Notes: generated by a model not told the origin, from the sequence alone. A stretch of 64,000 nt of DNA from Massilia sp. Root418 (GCF_001425265.1 NZ_LMEC01000020.1:1147862-1211861), one strand, 5' to 3'; shown: positions 52,101 through 61,553, numbered from the stretch's first letter. Program-made: numbers and translations.

Positions 52101-52232
52101 TTCGTCCACCCCGTTTCAGCTGTACCTGCGCGCCGACTGATACAGCATGGCTCTGTAGCGCCAGCCTTGTGTCTTGTCCGTGCCCCTGCCTGCTTCTAGA
52201 CTGGTGCCATTCCGACCTAGCGAATTGCACCC

Positions 52233-52817
52233 ATGACCGAACTCCTGCCCTTGATGAGCTACTGCCTGGTAATGTCCGCCACGCCCGGCCCGAACAACGT
52301 CATGCTGGCCACCACCGGCGCCAATTTCGGTGGCCGCGGCGCGCTGCCGCTGATCCTGGGCATCCAGGCCGGCATGTTCGTGCAGACCATGCTGATGTGC
52401 GTGGGCCTGGGCAGCGTGTTCACTGCTTTCCCGCTGGCGCACCAGGCGCTGCGGATTGCCGGGTCGCTCTACCTGGTGTACCTGGCCTGGAAGCTCAGCG
52501 GGGCGTCGGCAGCCGGCGCGCAGGCGGCCAAGCCGGTGTCCTTCGCCCAGGCGGCGGTGTTCCAGGCGCTGAACCCGAAGAGCTGGATCAAGGCCATCAC
52601 CATGGCGTCGGTGTTCATGCCGGCCGGCGGCAACACGCTCGCCAACGCGCTGCTGCTAACGCTGATCGGCTGCGTGGTGGGCGCGCCCTGCAATATCATG
52701 TGGGCCTTGTTCGGCGTGTCGATCCGCCACTTGCTCACCGATCCGCGCAAGCAGCGCGTCTTCAACCTGGCCATGGGCGCTATCCTGCTGGTACTGGCCG
52801 TGATGTTTTTGCGCTAG
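52233..52817 (+). CDS. LysE/RhtB family amino-acid exporter
   Basis: A 194-residue membrane protein with about five to six helices and the family N-terminal motif LMSYCLVMSATPGPNNVMLATTG. Such exporters remove excess amino acids. A MocR regulator follows 9 bases later; the pairing suggests amino-acid- or PLP-responsive expression. Confidence 0.9.
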   Translation: MTELLPLMSYCLVMSATPGPNNVMLATTGANFGGRGALPLILGIQAGMFVQTMLMCVGLGSVFTAFPLAHQALRIAGSLYLVYLAWKLSGASAAGAQAAKPVSFAQAAVFQALNPKSWIKAITMASVFMPAGGNTLANALLLTLIGCVVGAPCNIMWALFGVSIRHLLTDPRKQRVFNLAMGAILLVLAVMFLR

Positions 52818-52826
52818 ACTGCCATC

Positions 52827-54293
52827 ATGTTCGCCATCGACCGCTCCTCCCCCATCGCCCTGTCCACGCAGATTGAGACCAGGCTGCGCCAGATGGTTGA
52901 AACACGCGTCCTGCCCGCCGGCGCCAAGCTGCTGTCGATCCGCCAGCTGGCCACCCAACTTGCGGTCAGCACCAATACCGTGGTGGTGGCCTACGACAGG
53001 CTGGTCGCGGCCGGCATCATCGGCTCCCACGGCACGGCGGGCTTCTATGTCTGCGCGGCGGGCGACGCCGGCAGGACCGTTCCGGACGAAGTAGCCCTGG
53101 AAGCCGGCGCCGAACAGGAGCCGGTCTGGCTGGCGCAGCAGGCCAACGACCAGCGCGCCGGCATCCTGCTGGCCAGCAGCGGCGCCTTGCCGCCCACCTG
53201 GCTGCAGGACGCAGTGCCGGCAGCCGCCGTGCAGCGCGGCCTGGCGCGCAGCGCTGCCGGCATGGCCTCGCGCTGCCCGCCCCAGGGACTGCCGGAACTG
53301 CGCGAGCACATCGCGCTGCTGTTGCGCGGCATCGGCATTGCCGTGGACGCCGGCCACGTGCTCACCACCTTCGGCGGCACCCACGCGATCGACCTGATCT
53401 GCCGCAGCTTCCTGCAGCCCGGCGACACCGTGCTGGTGGAAGACCCCGGCTACTTCCTCATGTTCGGCAGGCTGCGCCAGGACGGCATCCGCCTGCTGCC
53501 CATCCGGCGCGGCCCCGACGGGCTGGACCTGGACCAGCTGGAAGCGGCCTGCCGCGAGCACCGCCCGCGCCTGCTGTTCGTGCAAACCGCCCTGCACAAC
53601 CCCACAGGCTGGAGCAGCAGCGCCGCCAATCTGCACAAGGTGCTGATCCTGGCGCGGCAGCACGGCTTCCTGATCGCCGAAGACGACGTGCACGGCCATT
53701 TCCAGCACGGCCACAGTACCCGGCTGGCCTCGCTGGCCGGGCTCGACGGCGTGATCTACTACTCCAGCTTTTGCAAGGCGCTCAGCCCGGCCCTGCGCAT
53801 GGGCTATCTTGCCGCCGCGCCGGCCCTGCTCAAGGTACTGATGCGGACCAAGATCCACGCCATCATGACCACGCCGGCGCTGAACGAATACGTGCTGCTG
53901 GAAGTGCTCAAGGCGGGCAACCTGCGCAAGCACCTGGACCGCATGCAACGCAAGATCATGGCCGCGCGCAACGCCAGCGCGCGCCAGCTGAGCGCTGCGG
54001 GCGTGCTGTTCGAGCAGCCCGGCGACGCGGGCATCTTCTTGTGGGGCACCATGCCGGAAGGCCTGGACGTGGACTTGCTGGTGCAGGACGCCTACCAGAA
54101 CAAGATCCTGCTGATGCGCGGCGCCGCCTTCTCGGCCAATGACACGCCGGACCGGCACATCCGTTTCAATGTCGCGTTCAGCCAGCATCCGCGCCTGAGC
54201 AGCTACCTGGAGGAGCGCCTGCAGGCGGTGGCGGGCGCACGCTCCAGCCTGGCGCGCGCCAGCGGCGCGGCCAGTCCCAGCGGCGGGCGCTAG
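52827..54293 (+). CDS. MocR/PdxR-like GntR-aminotransferase regulator
   Basis: A 488-residue fusion: GntR winged helix (about 8-78: LLSIRQLATQLAVSTNTVVVAYDRLVAAG) plus fold-type I aminotransferase domain (about 110-470) with PLP-binding Lys317 in SSFCKALSPALRMGY and HNPTGW for substrate contact. MocR proteins regulate in response to PLP or amino-acid adducts. Its stop overlaps the convergent yceI stop by four bases. Confidence 0.93.
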   Translation: MFAIDRSSPIALSTQIETRLRQMVETRVLPAGAKLLSIRQLATQLAVSTNTVVVAYDRLVAAGIIGSHGTAGFYVCAAGDAGRTVPDEVALEAGAEQEPVWLAQQANDQRAGILLASSGALPPTWLQDAVPAAAVQRGLARSAAGMASRCPPQGLPELREHIALLLRGIGIAVDAGHVLTTFGGTHAIDLICRSFLQPGDTVLVEDPGYFLMFGRLRQDGIRLLPIRRGPDGLDLDQLEAACREHRPRLLFVQTALHNPTGWSSSAANLHKVLILARQHGFLIAEDDVHGHFQHGHSTRLASLAGLDGVIYYSSFCKALSPALRMGYLAAAPALLKVLMRTKIHAIMTTPALNEYVLLEVLKAGNLRKHLDRMQRKIMAARNASARQLSAAGVLFEQPGDAGIFLWGTMPEGLDVDLLVQDAYQNKILLMRGAAFSANDTPDRHIRFNVAFSQHPRLSSYLEERLQAVAGARSSLARASGAASPSGGR

Positions 54294-54850
54294 CCCCCCG
54301 CCCCCAGCGTGATGCGGACGTGCAGCTCGTCCGCCACCGAGGGCACGAATTTGCCGACGCCGAAATCCGAGCGCCGCACCATGGCTTCCGCGTCGAAGCC
54401 GGCCCGGCTTTTTTTGGTGACCGGGTCGACGCTGATCTTGTTGATCTTCCCGTTCAGCACAACGTCCTTGCTCACGCCGTGCACCACCAGCTTGCCGGCG
54501 ATTTTCAGGCTGTCCATCGGGCCCTTTTCTATGCCCGTGCTGGTGAAGCTAATGTCGGGATATTTGGCGGCGTCGAGAAACTCTTCCGTTTTCAAATGCT
54601 CGTCCAACGCCTCGACACCGGTGCGCAAGCCGTCCAGCGGCATTTTTACCGTGACGGACGATTTGGCCAGGTCTTTTTCGTCCAGTATCAGCTTGCCTTC
54701 CAGTTTTTCAAAGCGCGCGGCGGGATTGGAATAGCCGAAATGGTTCCATTGAAAAATCACTGCGCTATGGCGGGCGACTATCGCCAGTTCTTCCGCAGCG
54801 AATGCGGGCAGGCTGAAAATGAATAAGGCCGGCAGTATCAAAGATTTCAT
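54290..54850 (-). CDS. YceI family periplasmic isoprenoid-binding-like protein
   Basis: A 186-residue protein: signal peptide about 1-19 (AFAAEE cleavage) and a lipocalin-like YceI barrel (HSAVIFQWNHFGYSNPAARF, DLSFTSTG-type strand, GKLVVHGVSKDVVLNG). Family members bind polyisoprenoids. ATG 54850; preceded by a Shine-Dalgarno GGAG. Probably co-transcribed with the DUF1566-like gene 16 bases upstream. Confidence 0.93.
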   Translation of the reverse strand: MKSLILPALFIFSLPAFAAEELAIVARHSAVIFQWNHFGYSNPAARFEKLEGKLILDEKDLAKSSVTVKMPLDGLRTGVEALDEHLKTEEFLDAAKYPDISFTSTGIEKGPMDSLKIAGKLVVHGVSKDVVLNGKINKISVDPVTKKSRAGFDAEAMVRRSDFGVGKFVPSVADELHVRITLGAGG

Positions 54851-54866
54851 TAATAAGCTCCTGGAA

Positions 54867-55298
54867 TTAATCGCGCACGCACAATGCGCGGGCACCGTGC
54901 GGCATGAATTTGAATGTCTGGTTACGGCTGCCGTTGACCAGCAGTACGCCCCAGGCCAATAGCGGGGAGGACTCGGCGCTGTCCTTCTTGAGGTCGCTCG
55001 AGCTCCAGTACCAGTTTCCGCTCAGCTTGAGCGCCGGCGGCGCCATGCAGCTGGCATTGCCGCAGGGGACGGTGTTGCCGTCCCGTTGCGCGGTGCTGTA
55101 CAAGCCGGACAATTCCTCCAGGCGCGGCAGGCGCCAGCCGGCGCCCTGCCCGGCGCAAAACGCCTTGGCCTCTTCCCAGTTCACGTCCCGGCCGCTATCG
55201 CTAGTTGTCCAGCTCGGCTGCGCCTGGCTGGCGTGCGCCGCCAGCCAGGCGGCCAGCCAGGCGCAGCGGATCCAAAAGGGCAAGTTTCCTACAGTCAT
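54867..55298 (-). CDS. Secreted DUF1566-like (Lcl C-terminal) protein
   Basis: A 143-residue protein with signal peptide about 1-27 (ends QAQP). Mature part: DVNWEEAKAFCAGQGAGWRLPRLEEL, WYWSSSDLKK and MPHGARALCVRD, the Lcl/DUF1566 pattern with two disulfide-capable cysteine pairs. Function unknown; secreted or periplasmic. Shares the upstream region with the divergent CadC-like regulator and its phased repeats, so likely its target. Confidence 0.78.
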   Translation of the reverse strand: MTVGNLPFWIRCAWLAAWLAAHASQAQPSWTTSDSGRDVNWEEAKAFCAGQGAGWRLPRLEELSGLYSTAQRDGNTVPCGNASCMAPPALKLSGNWYWSSSDLKKDSAESSPLLAWGVLLVNGSRNQTFKFMPHGARALCVRD

Positions 55299-55359
55299 AC
55301 TTGGGCTCCGTATCGTTAAAGGTGAGCCCGCACAGTGCGGCCAAAGGCGCTGCGAAGTC

Positions 55360-55408
55360 CTGAAATCGGTCTGAAATCGGCCTGAAATTTTGCTGAAACT
55401 CTCTGAAA
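55360..55408. promoter_or_regulatory. Five CTGAAA boxes at 10-11 bp spacing
   Basis: CTGAAA starts at 55360, 55371, 55382, 55393 and 55403; the first three are in the 11-mer CTGAAATCGG(T/C). This is one-face-of-the-helix phasing as in OmpR/PhoB-type sites. A TATAAT -10 at 55429-55434 places the last box over the -35 position of the regulator promoter. Probably the binding array of the CadC-like regulator. Confidence 0.7.
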
Positions 55409-55472
55409 TACCCCGCACGGCCCTCGGCTATAATTGCATCCTGTCAAAAATACAAGAAAACCAGGGAGCCGG

Positions 55473-56432
55473 ATGGAGACTACAGCAAGTGCAAAACTGC
55501 GCGTGGGCGCGTGGTGCGTCGACGCGGCGCTCAGCGAAATGACGCGCGACGGCGAAACCGTGCGCCTGGAACCGCGCATGCTGCGCCTGCTGCTGTGCCT
55601 GACGGCGCGGCCCGGTGAAATCGTGAGCGCGGAGGAACTGCTGAGCCAGGTCTGGCCGGGCGTGGTGGTCACGCCGGATTCGGTGTACCAGGCCATCGCG
55701 TCGCTGCGCCGCCTGCTGGGGGACGATCCCAAACAGCCCAGGTATGTGGTCACCCTGCCGCGCCAGGGATACCGGATGGTGGCCGAGGTCGCTCCATGGA
55801 CGGCCTCGCCTACCCCGCAGGCCAGCCTGCCGGCGGCACCGCTCCCCCCTGCGGTGGCGGCCGCCGCGCCGGCGGCGCCCGGCCGCAACCGCCGCAGCTG
55901 GCTGCTGGCGGCAGGCGCGGCAGCCGTCGCCGGCGCCGCGTTCTGGCTGGCCGAGACGCACGCAGGCAAGCCGCCATCGCGCGCGCCCGCGCAGAACTCC
56001 GTCGCCGTCCTGCCGTTCGCGGATCTGACGGACGGCATGGGGCACGAAACCTTCGCCGATGGCATGACGGAAGAGCTGATCGACCGTTTCAGCAAAATAC
56101 CCGGACTGAAAGTGCCGGGGCCGACATCGTCCTTTTATTACAAGGGCAAGCAGATAGCGCCCGCCGGCATCGCCCGGGAACTGGGCGTCAGCTATATATT
56201 GGACGGCAGCGTACGCAAATCCGGCAATACCCTGCGCGTGGCGGCGCGCTTATTCAAGGCCGACAATGGTTTTATTATCTGGTCCGGCACCTATGACAAG
56301 CCGGTGGATGATTTGCTGATGGTGCAGGACGATATTGCCGACGCGGTGGCCAAGGCATTAACGGCCGCCATGGAAAAAGGCGCGGCGCCGAATCCGGCGC
56401 CGCGCCCTGAAAACCGCGCAGGAAAATCTTAG
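55473..56432 (+). CDS. CadC-like membrane transcriptional regulator with TolB-like/FlgO-like periplasmic domain
   Basis: A 319-residue one-component regulator: cytoplasmic OmpR-type winged helix (about 10-105: LRLLLCLTARPGEIVSAEELLSQVWPG, YVVTLPRQGYRMVAEV), Pro/Ala linker, one membrane helix (SWLLAAGAAAVAGAAFWLAE, about 143-162) and a periplasmic domain of about 150 residues (SVAVLPFADLTDGMGHETFADGMTEELIDRF) like that fused to many adenylate-cyclase or TPR proteins. No TPR repeats follow; it ends after about 150 residues. Divergent from the DUF1566-like gene. ATG 55473 with CAGGGAG. Confidence 0.85.
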   Translation: METTASAKLRVGAWCVDAALSEMTRDGETVRLEPRMLRLLLCLTARPGEIVSAEELLSQVWPGVVVTPDSVYQAIASLRRLLGDDPKQPRYVVTLPRQGYRMVAEVAPWTASPTPQASLPAAPLPPAVAAAAPAAPGRNRRSWLLAAGAAAVAGAAFWLAETHAGKPPSRAPAQNSVAVLPFADLTDGMGHETFADGMTEELIDRFSKIPGLKVPGPTSSFYYKGKQIAPAGIARELGVSYILDGSVRKSGNTLRVAARLFKADNGFIIWSGTYDKPVDDLLMVQDDIADAVAKALTAAMEKGAAPNPAPRPENRAGKS

Positions 56433-58480
56433 CGGGAAATCGAATTGCTGCTCATGACGTTCAGGCTGGCGTCATAGCTGTAGCCGGGGGCGGTGATCCC
56501 GGTGAGCGTGAACTTGAAAGTACCGGTCTTCTTGCTGGACGCCGAGCTGACAGTGGCAACGCCGTTGGCGTCCGTCACGGCCGACGCCGCTCCGCTGACG
56601 ATGCCGCTCCAGCTGCCGGCCACCGTTGCGTTGGGAATCACCCGGCCGGACGCATCCTTGACCGTGACCTTTGCCTGCGCGTAAGCCTGCAGGCGGTTCG
56701 ACGCCGCCAGTGCCATGGCAATGCCGCTGGCGTAGACCTTCGGCTGCACCGTGGTGGCCGTGATCAGCACCGTGCTGCTGCCGCTGAAGCCGGCGCTATT
56801 GGTCACCTTCAGCGAGGCGGTATAGCTGCCGCCGGCGTTGTACACGTGGCTGGCGCTGGCGCCGCTGGCCAGGGGCGTGCCGTCGCCAAAGTTCCATTCA
56901 TAGCTGACGATGCTGCCGCTGGAATCGGTGGAGCCGGCGCCCGAGAAGGACACGTTCAGCGGCGCCGGGCCGGTGGTGGCACTGGTGCCGATCACGGCCA
57001 CCGGCGCGCCGCCCGAGGTCAGCGGGGCCGACACGGCCACCACGTAGCGCCCCACGCTGCCGTAGGCGCTGTAGCCGGTGCCCAGCGGATCGCCCAGGCC
57101 CATGCCTTCCACGCTCAGGTAGTATGTGCCCGACGCCGGCAGGTTGATGGACAGCGATGCGGTCAGCGCGTCGGCCGGATTGGCTTCGGCCAGCAGGTTG
57201 CCTGCCGCGTCGCGCAGCTGGATCAGGACGTCCAGGTTGGGACCGCGCTCGAACGGTTTGGCGTTAATGGTGACCACGCCGGCGCCCGCGTTGAAGCGGA
57301 ACACGTCCACGTCCGACGGCGTTTCCATCACGCCCATGATGTCGTAAGTGTTCATGCCGCTCACGGCGGTCGGCGTCAAGGTGGCGGCGGCGGCGATGCT
57401 GTTGCCGAAGTCGTCGGCGGCAAACAGCACGCCGTTGCTCTGCATTACAAGGTAATCGTCCTCGGTGTTGTTGGCGTTGAGGTATTCGCCCTTGCTGAAC
57501 TGCACCAGCTCCTTGTTATAGCCCACGCCCATGATGGGCGCCCAGCCGGTGGCGCCGGTGCCGTGGCCGGCGTAGTAGCCGACGGTGCTGGTGCCGTCGT
57601 GCGACAGGCCCAGGTTGTGGCCCACTTCGTGCGAGGTCGCTTCGGCTATGGCTTTTTCGCCGTTGCCCAGCTTGTCCTGGAAGATGAAGGCGGGCTTGTT
57701 GGCTTCGCTGGTGGCGTCAAACACGCCCACGTAGGCGAAGCCGCCGCAGCCGCAGTCGCCTTTCGCCGTGCCTGCGGTGAAGTTCCTGGTGATGACGGCG
57801 CGGGTGCCGTAGGTATCGTCCAGCGTGGAGGTGCGCGAGAGCTGGTCGGCCGGCGGTTCTTCGGTGGTGACGTCGACGTCGAAGGCGGCGTAGTCCTCGG
57901 CCACGCGGCGCCAGATGTTCTGGATCACGGCCAGCTCGGTGCTGCTGAAGGTGCCGGGCAAGCCGTCCAGGTCGAAGGCGGGGCTGATGATGGTGCTCAG
58001 GCCATAGCTGGTGTTCCACGCGGTGCCGGTGGTGGTGTGGCCGTTGAAGTCCAAATAGATCTTGCGCTTGGAGCTTTTGCGCGAATGCAGCAGAAAGGTC
58101 TGGTCGGCCGGATAGATGGCGCCGCTCTGCGCAATGTCCGACGGCGAGGCGGTCAGCCCCAGCTCGATGAAATACATGCGGCCGGTCTTGTCGATCCAGG
58201 CCGAGCGGTCGTTGCGCAGCTGCGCGCGCAGCGCGTCGGCGGACTTGCCATAGTGCGCGGCCACGGCGGGCAGGCTGCCACCCAGGCGGGCGATGGCGCG
58301 CTCGCCATTGCTGTGGTCGGGCAGGTTCAGCTGCGGATGCGGCGGCTTGGCCTGCTGCGCCTGGGTGGAGCGCTTGGCGGCGGTCTGCGCCAGGGCGCTT
58401 TCCGGCAGCGCCAGCGTCCCTATCGCCAGGGCCGCCAGCACGGAGGCGGCGGCTATCTTCTTGATCATTAAACTCGGCAT
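56429..58480 (-). CDS. Secreted zinc metallopeptidase with PKD domain
   Basis: A 683-residue protein: signal peptide about 1-30, a propeptide-like region (about 45-130), a reprolysin/metzincin-type catalytic domain with HEVGHNLGLSH (His283, Glu284, His287, His293), then a prepeptidase-type beta domain, a PKD domain (about 491-575: VSYEWNFGDGTPLASG) and a C-terminal Ig-like domain. Secreted degradative protease. ATG 58480 has a GGGGAG site 6 bases upstream; ATG 58468 is a less likely alternative. Confidence 0.9.
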   Translation of the reverse strand: MPSLMIKKIAAASVLAALAIGTLALPESALAQTAAKRSTQAQQAKPPHPQLNLPDHSNGERAIARLGGSLPAVAAHYGKSADALRAQLRNDRSAWIDKTGRMYFIELGLTASPSDIAQSGAIYPADQTFLLHSRKSSKRKIYLDFNGHTTTGTAWNTSYGLSTIISPAFDLDGLPGTFSSTELAVIQNIWRRVAEDYAAFDVDVTTEEPPADQLSRTSTLDDTYGTRAVITRNFTAGTAKGDCGCGGFAYVGVFDATSEANKPAFIFQDKLGNGEKAIAEATSHEVGHNLGLSHDGTSTVGYYAGHGTGATGWAPIMGVGYNKELVQFSKGEYLNANNTEDDYLVMQSNGVLFAADDFGNSIAAAATLTPTAVSGMNTYDIMGVMETPSDVDVFRFNAGAGVVTINAKPFERGPNLDVLIQLRDAAGNLLAEANPADALTASLSINLPASGTYYLSVEGMGLGDPLGTGYSAYGSVGRYVVAVSAPLTSGGAPVAVIGTSATTGPAPLNVSFSGAGSTDSSGSIVSYEWNFGDGTPLASGASASHVYNAGGSYTASLKVTNSAGFSGSSTVLITATTVQPKVYASGIAMALAASNRLQAYAQAKVTVKDASGRVIPNATVAGSWSGIVSGAASAVTDANGVATVSSASSKKTGTFKFTLTGITAPGYSYDASLNVMSSNSISR

Positions 58481-58692
58481 GTGGGCTCCCCTTGGCGATT
58501 GGTTTCAACCGATAACATACCAAAGAAATGTATCCGCACAGCAATTAATGTCAAGGAAGGGCGAAGTTTTGAGGTGAGTGTGCACTCCTGCAAAATACGG
58601 CAACGTTAAGAAAAAAGGGCAGTCAGTTGCTTGCGAAGCAAGTTCTCCACCCCGGTGCTATGATGGTCCTTCCCCTGACAAAGCGAGGACGC

Positions 58693-58995
58693 ATGCACTA
58701 CGTACTGTTTTACGACTACTCGGCAGACTACATGGAACGCCGCGCGCAGTTCCGCGACGGCCACCTGAAACTGGCATGGGATTCGCACGCGCGCGGCGAA
58801 CTGCAGCTGGGCGGCGTGCTGGCCGAGCCGGTCGACGGCGCCATGTTCTGGTTCAAGGCGGATTCGCCCGCCGTGGTGGAGGCCTTTGTCGCCGCCGATC
58901 CCTACGTGGCCAACGGCCTGGTGACGGGCTGGCGCATCCGCCCGTGGATGACGGTGGCCGGCGCCTTGGCCGACGCGCCTGTCCATCCGGCCTGA
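58693..58995 (+). CDS. YciI-like protein
   Basis: A 100-residue ferredoxin-like (YciI superfamily) protein: MHYVLFYDYSADYMERRAQFRDGHLKLAWDSHARGEL with the family's conserved His and Asp in FRDGH, and FVAADPYVANGLVTGWRIRPW. ATG 58693; the longer frame is not supported. Function of the family is not defined; some act on aromatic or chlorinated intermediates. Confidence 0.85.
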   Translation: MHYVLFYDYSADYMERRAQFRDGHLKLAWDSHARGELQLGGVLAEPVDGAMFWFKADSPAVVEAFVAADPYVANGLVTGWRIRPWMTVAGALADAPVHPA

Positions 58996-59002
58996 ACGGC
59001 AG

Positions 59003-59530
59003 TCAGCGCGCGCCGCGGCGCAGCGCCAGCATGAGGATCAGGCCGCCCGCCAGCAACATGGCCCAGGCGGCCGGCTCGGGCACCGCGCTCAGGTACAGCA
59101 CCACTTGCGTATTCTCGTCAAAGTACAGGCCTTGCCAGTTGACGTACGCCACGTTGTTGCTGATGGAGACATTGGCGGGCGTAAAGCCCGGCATATTGGT
59201 TTGCCGGCCCAGCGCCGCGAAAGGCTGGAAGTCGTGGTCCAGGTTGGTAAGCGCGAAGCCGTTGAAGGCGCCGCCCAGCCACATGGCATTGGTGTTGAAG
59301 TTGCTGGCGATAACCTGGGTATCCGTCACCGTCAGGTCGAACACCCCGGCCACGTTGCTGAACAGGGCGCCGTTGGCGTCCACCAGCTGGGCCGCAAAGC
59401 TGCGGGTGGGGGTGTTCAGGTCAGGATAGAAATACTGCAGCGACACCCGGTCGCCCAGGGTTCCCGCCGAGGCGCTGGCACCGCAGGCCAGCAGGAAAAC
59501 ACACAACGCGCGTTTCAATGAAATCCACAT
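59003..59530 (-). CDS. PEP-CTERM sorting domain protein
   Basis: A 175-residue exported protein: signal peptide about 1-23 (SLKRALCVFLLACGASASA), then a beta-rich domain, and at the end VPEPAAWAMLLAGGLILMLALRRGAR split here as the VPEP motif, a hydrophobic helix and an Arg-rich tail. The PEP-CTERM signal is processed by exosortase/archaeosortase-type machinery, commonly with exopolysaccharide; no exosortase is in the window. Confidence 0.88.
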   Translation of the reverse strand: MWISLKRALCVFLLACGASASAGTLGDRVSLQYFYPDLNTPTRSFAAQLVDANGALFSNVAGVFDLTVTDTQVIASNFNTNAMWLGGAFNGFALTNLDHDFQPFAALGRQTNMPGFTPANVSISNNVAYVNWQGLYFDENTQVVLYLSAVPEPAAWAMLLAGGLILMLALRRGAR

Positions 59531-59674
59531 GGCCAGCCTCCTATGCAAAGGTGAACGCCATGTTATGCGGACTGAAGCGGGACCGGCGCCACCTTGCCTT
59601 ATGGCCATGGCTCTGCTACCGTTGCGGCGCTGCACAATAGCTGCGCAATAATTAGATCACCATCCGGATTTCCC

Positions 59675-60589
59675 ATGCAGCCCACTGCACTGTCAAGCGA
59701 ACAGATCGCGTCTGTCCTCAAAGCCCTGCCCGACCCGGCCTTCCTGCTTACCCGCAGCGGCCGCTACGCGGCCATCTTCGGCGGCGCCGACGTGCGCTAT
59801 TACGATGAGATCGGCTTCCTGGCCGGGAAAACCATGAGCGGCCTGCTGGTGCCGGCCAAGGCCGAATGGTTCCTGGCCGAGATCCACAAGGCGCTGGCCA
59901 CGCGCAGTTTGCACGTGGTGGAGTATGGCCTGGATAGCGAAGACATTCTGGAGATGGAGGGCAAGCAGCCGCTCAAGGCCAGCTGGTTCGAGGGCCGGGT
60001 GCAGGCGCTGGACTTCCAGGTGGACGGCGAAGACGCGGTGCTGTGGGTGGCCAGCAATATCACGGCACGCCACCAGCTGGAAGCGCAGCTGCGCCTGCAC
60101 AGCGAAAGCGACGAGCTGTCCGGCCTGTACAACCGGCGCAAGCTGATGGGCACCATGGCCGAGCACTACCAGGTGTTCCTGCGCTACCGCACGCCGACCG
60201 CGCTGCTGATTTTCGATATCGACCACTTCAAGAACATCAACGACCAGTTCGGCCACCTGTTCGGCGACAAGGCCATCCGCGCCGCCGCCGACGTGTGCCG
60301 CGACGAATTGCGCAGCACCGACTTCCCGGCCCGCCTCGGCGGGGACGAGTTCGTGGTGCTGATGCCGCACACCAGCTGCGAGCAGGCCGCGCCCATCGCC
60401 GAACGGCTGCGCCTGCGCGTGGCCGAAGCGCTGCTGCGGCTGGGCGCCATCGGCGGCGGCGGCACCATCAGCGGCGGTCTGAGTGAATTCTTGCCTGGCG
60501 ACAGCCACGCAGAAGACGCGCTCAAACGTGCGGACGACGCACTGTACCGCGCCAAGCGCGCCGGCCGGAACCGGATAGTAAGCGTATAG
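59675..60589 (+). CDS. PAS-GGDEF diguanylate cyclase
   Basis: A 304-residue soluble protein: N-terminal PAS-like domain (about 10-125: FLLTRSGRYAAIFGGADVRYYDE) and GGDEF domain with intact GGDEF at 222-226 and an RxxD inhibitory site five residues upstream (RSTD). Should synthesise cyclic di-GMP under product control. ATG 59675 chosen over a longer frame that starts in the PEP-CTERM upstream region. Confidence 0.9.
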   Translation: MQPTALSSEQIASVLKALPDPAFLLTRSGRYAAIFGGADVRYYDEIGFLAGKTMSGLLVPAKAEWFLAEIHKALATRSLHVVEYGLDSEDILEMEGKQPLKASWFEGRVQALDFQVDGEDAVLWVASNITARHQLEAQLRLHSESDELSGLYNRRKLMGTMAEHYQVFLRYRTPTALLIFDIDHFKNINDQFGHLFGDKAIRAAADVCRDELRSTDFPARLGGDEFVVLMPHTSCEQAAPIAERLRLRVAEALLRLGAIGGGGTISGGLSEFLPGDSHAEDALKRADDALYRAKRAGRNRIVSV

Positions 60590-60628
60590 TGGCTTCACAC
60601 TGATAAGACTGCATGACAGGAGCTCGCC

Positions 60629-61516
60629 ATGAAATGGGAAGGCAATCGCGAAAGCGACAACGTTGAAGACAGGCGCGGCGATGGTGGTGGCGGTGGCGGC
60701 GGCTTCGGCCTGGGCGGCCGCTCCATCGGCATCGGCACCGTGGTGCTGGCACTGATCGGCTCATACGTATTCGGCGTCAATCCCCTCACCATGCTGAACT
60801 TGCTCAGCGGCGGCGGCGGCGGTTCAGTCCCGGTACAGCAGCAAACCCAGCATCCGACCGCGCCGCCCAGCGACCGGCAAGGCAAGTTCGTGTCGGTGGT
60901 GCTGGCCGATACCGAGGACGTGTGGACGGAACTGTTCCGCGCCAAGGGCGGCGACTACGTCAAGCCCACGCTGGTGCTGTTCAGCGGCAGCACGGCCACG
61001 GCCTGCGGCACCGGGCAGGCCGCCGTGGGGCCGTTCTATTGCCCCGGCGATCAGAAAGTGTATATCGACCTGAGCTTCTACCGCCTGATGCAGGAGCGCT
61101 TCAAGGTGAACGGCGAGTTCGCGCAAGCCTACGTGATCGCGCACGAAGTGGGCCACCACGTGCAGCACCTGAGCGGGATTTCGGACAAGGTGGACCAGCA
61201 GCGCCGCCGCGCTTCCGAACGGCAGGGCAATGCGCTGTCGGTGCGGCTGGAACTGCAGGCGGACTGCTTCGCCGGCGTGTGGGCCTACCACGCCAACCGC
61301 GCGCGCAGCATCCTGGAGCAGGGCGATGTGGAAACGGCGCTCAACGCCGCCACCGCCATCGGCGACGACGCGCTGCAACGCCAGTCCCAGGGCCACGTGG
61401 TGCCGGACTCGTTTACGCACGGCAGCTCGGAGCAGCGCGTGCGCTGGTTCAAGCGCGGCATTGAAAGCGGCGACACGGCGCGCTGCAATACTTTTGAGGC
61501 GGGGCAGCAGCTCTGA
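60629..61516 (+). CDS. ypfJ: YpfJ-like neutral zinc metallopeptidase
   Basis: A 295-residue membrane-anchored protein: charged N-terminus, Gly-rich stretch, one membrane helix (about 33-52), linker, then a zincin domain with AHEVGHHVQ (His172, Glu173, His176) and LELQADCFAGVWA. Matches the YpfJ/UPF0042-like neutral zinc metallopeptidase family; target unknown. AGGAG site before the ATG. Confidence 0.93.
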   Translation: MKWEGNRESDNVEDRRGDGGGGGGGFGLGGRSIGIGTVVLALIGSYVFGVNPLTMLNLLSGGGGGSVPVQQQTQHPTAPPSDRQGKFVSVVLADTEDVWTELFRAKGGDYVKPTLVLFSGSTATACGTGQAAVGPFYCPGDQKVYIDLSFYRLMQERFKVNGEFAQAYVIAHEVGHHVQHLSGISDKVDQQRRRASERQGNALSVRLELQADCFAGVWAYHANRARSILEQGDVETALNAATAIGDDALQRQSQGHVVPDSFTHGSSEQRVRWFKRGIESGDTARCNTFEAGQQL

Positions 61517-61553
61517 GCCCAAGCCCCAAGCCCCGGGCTGTGCGCCGCTGCTG

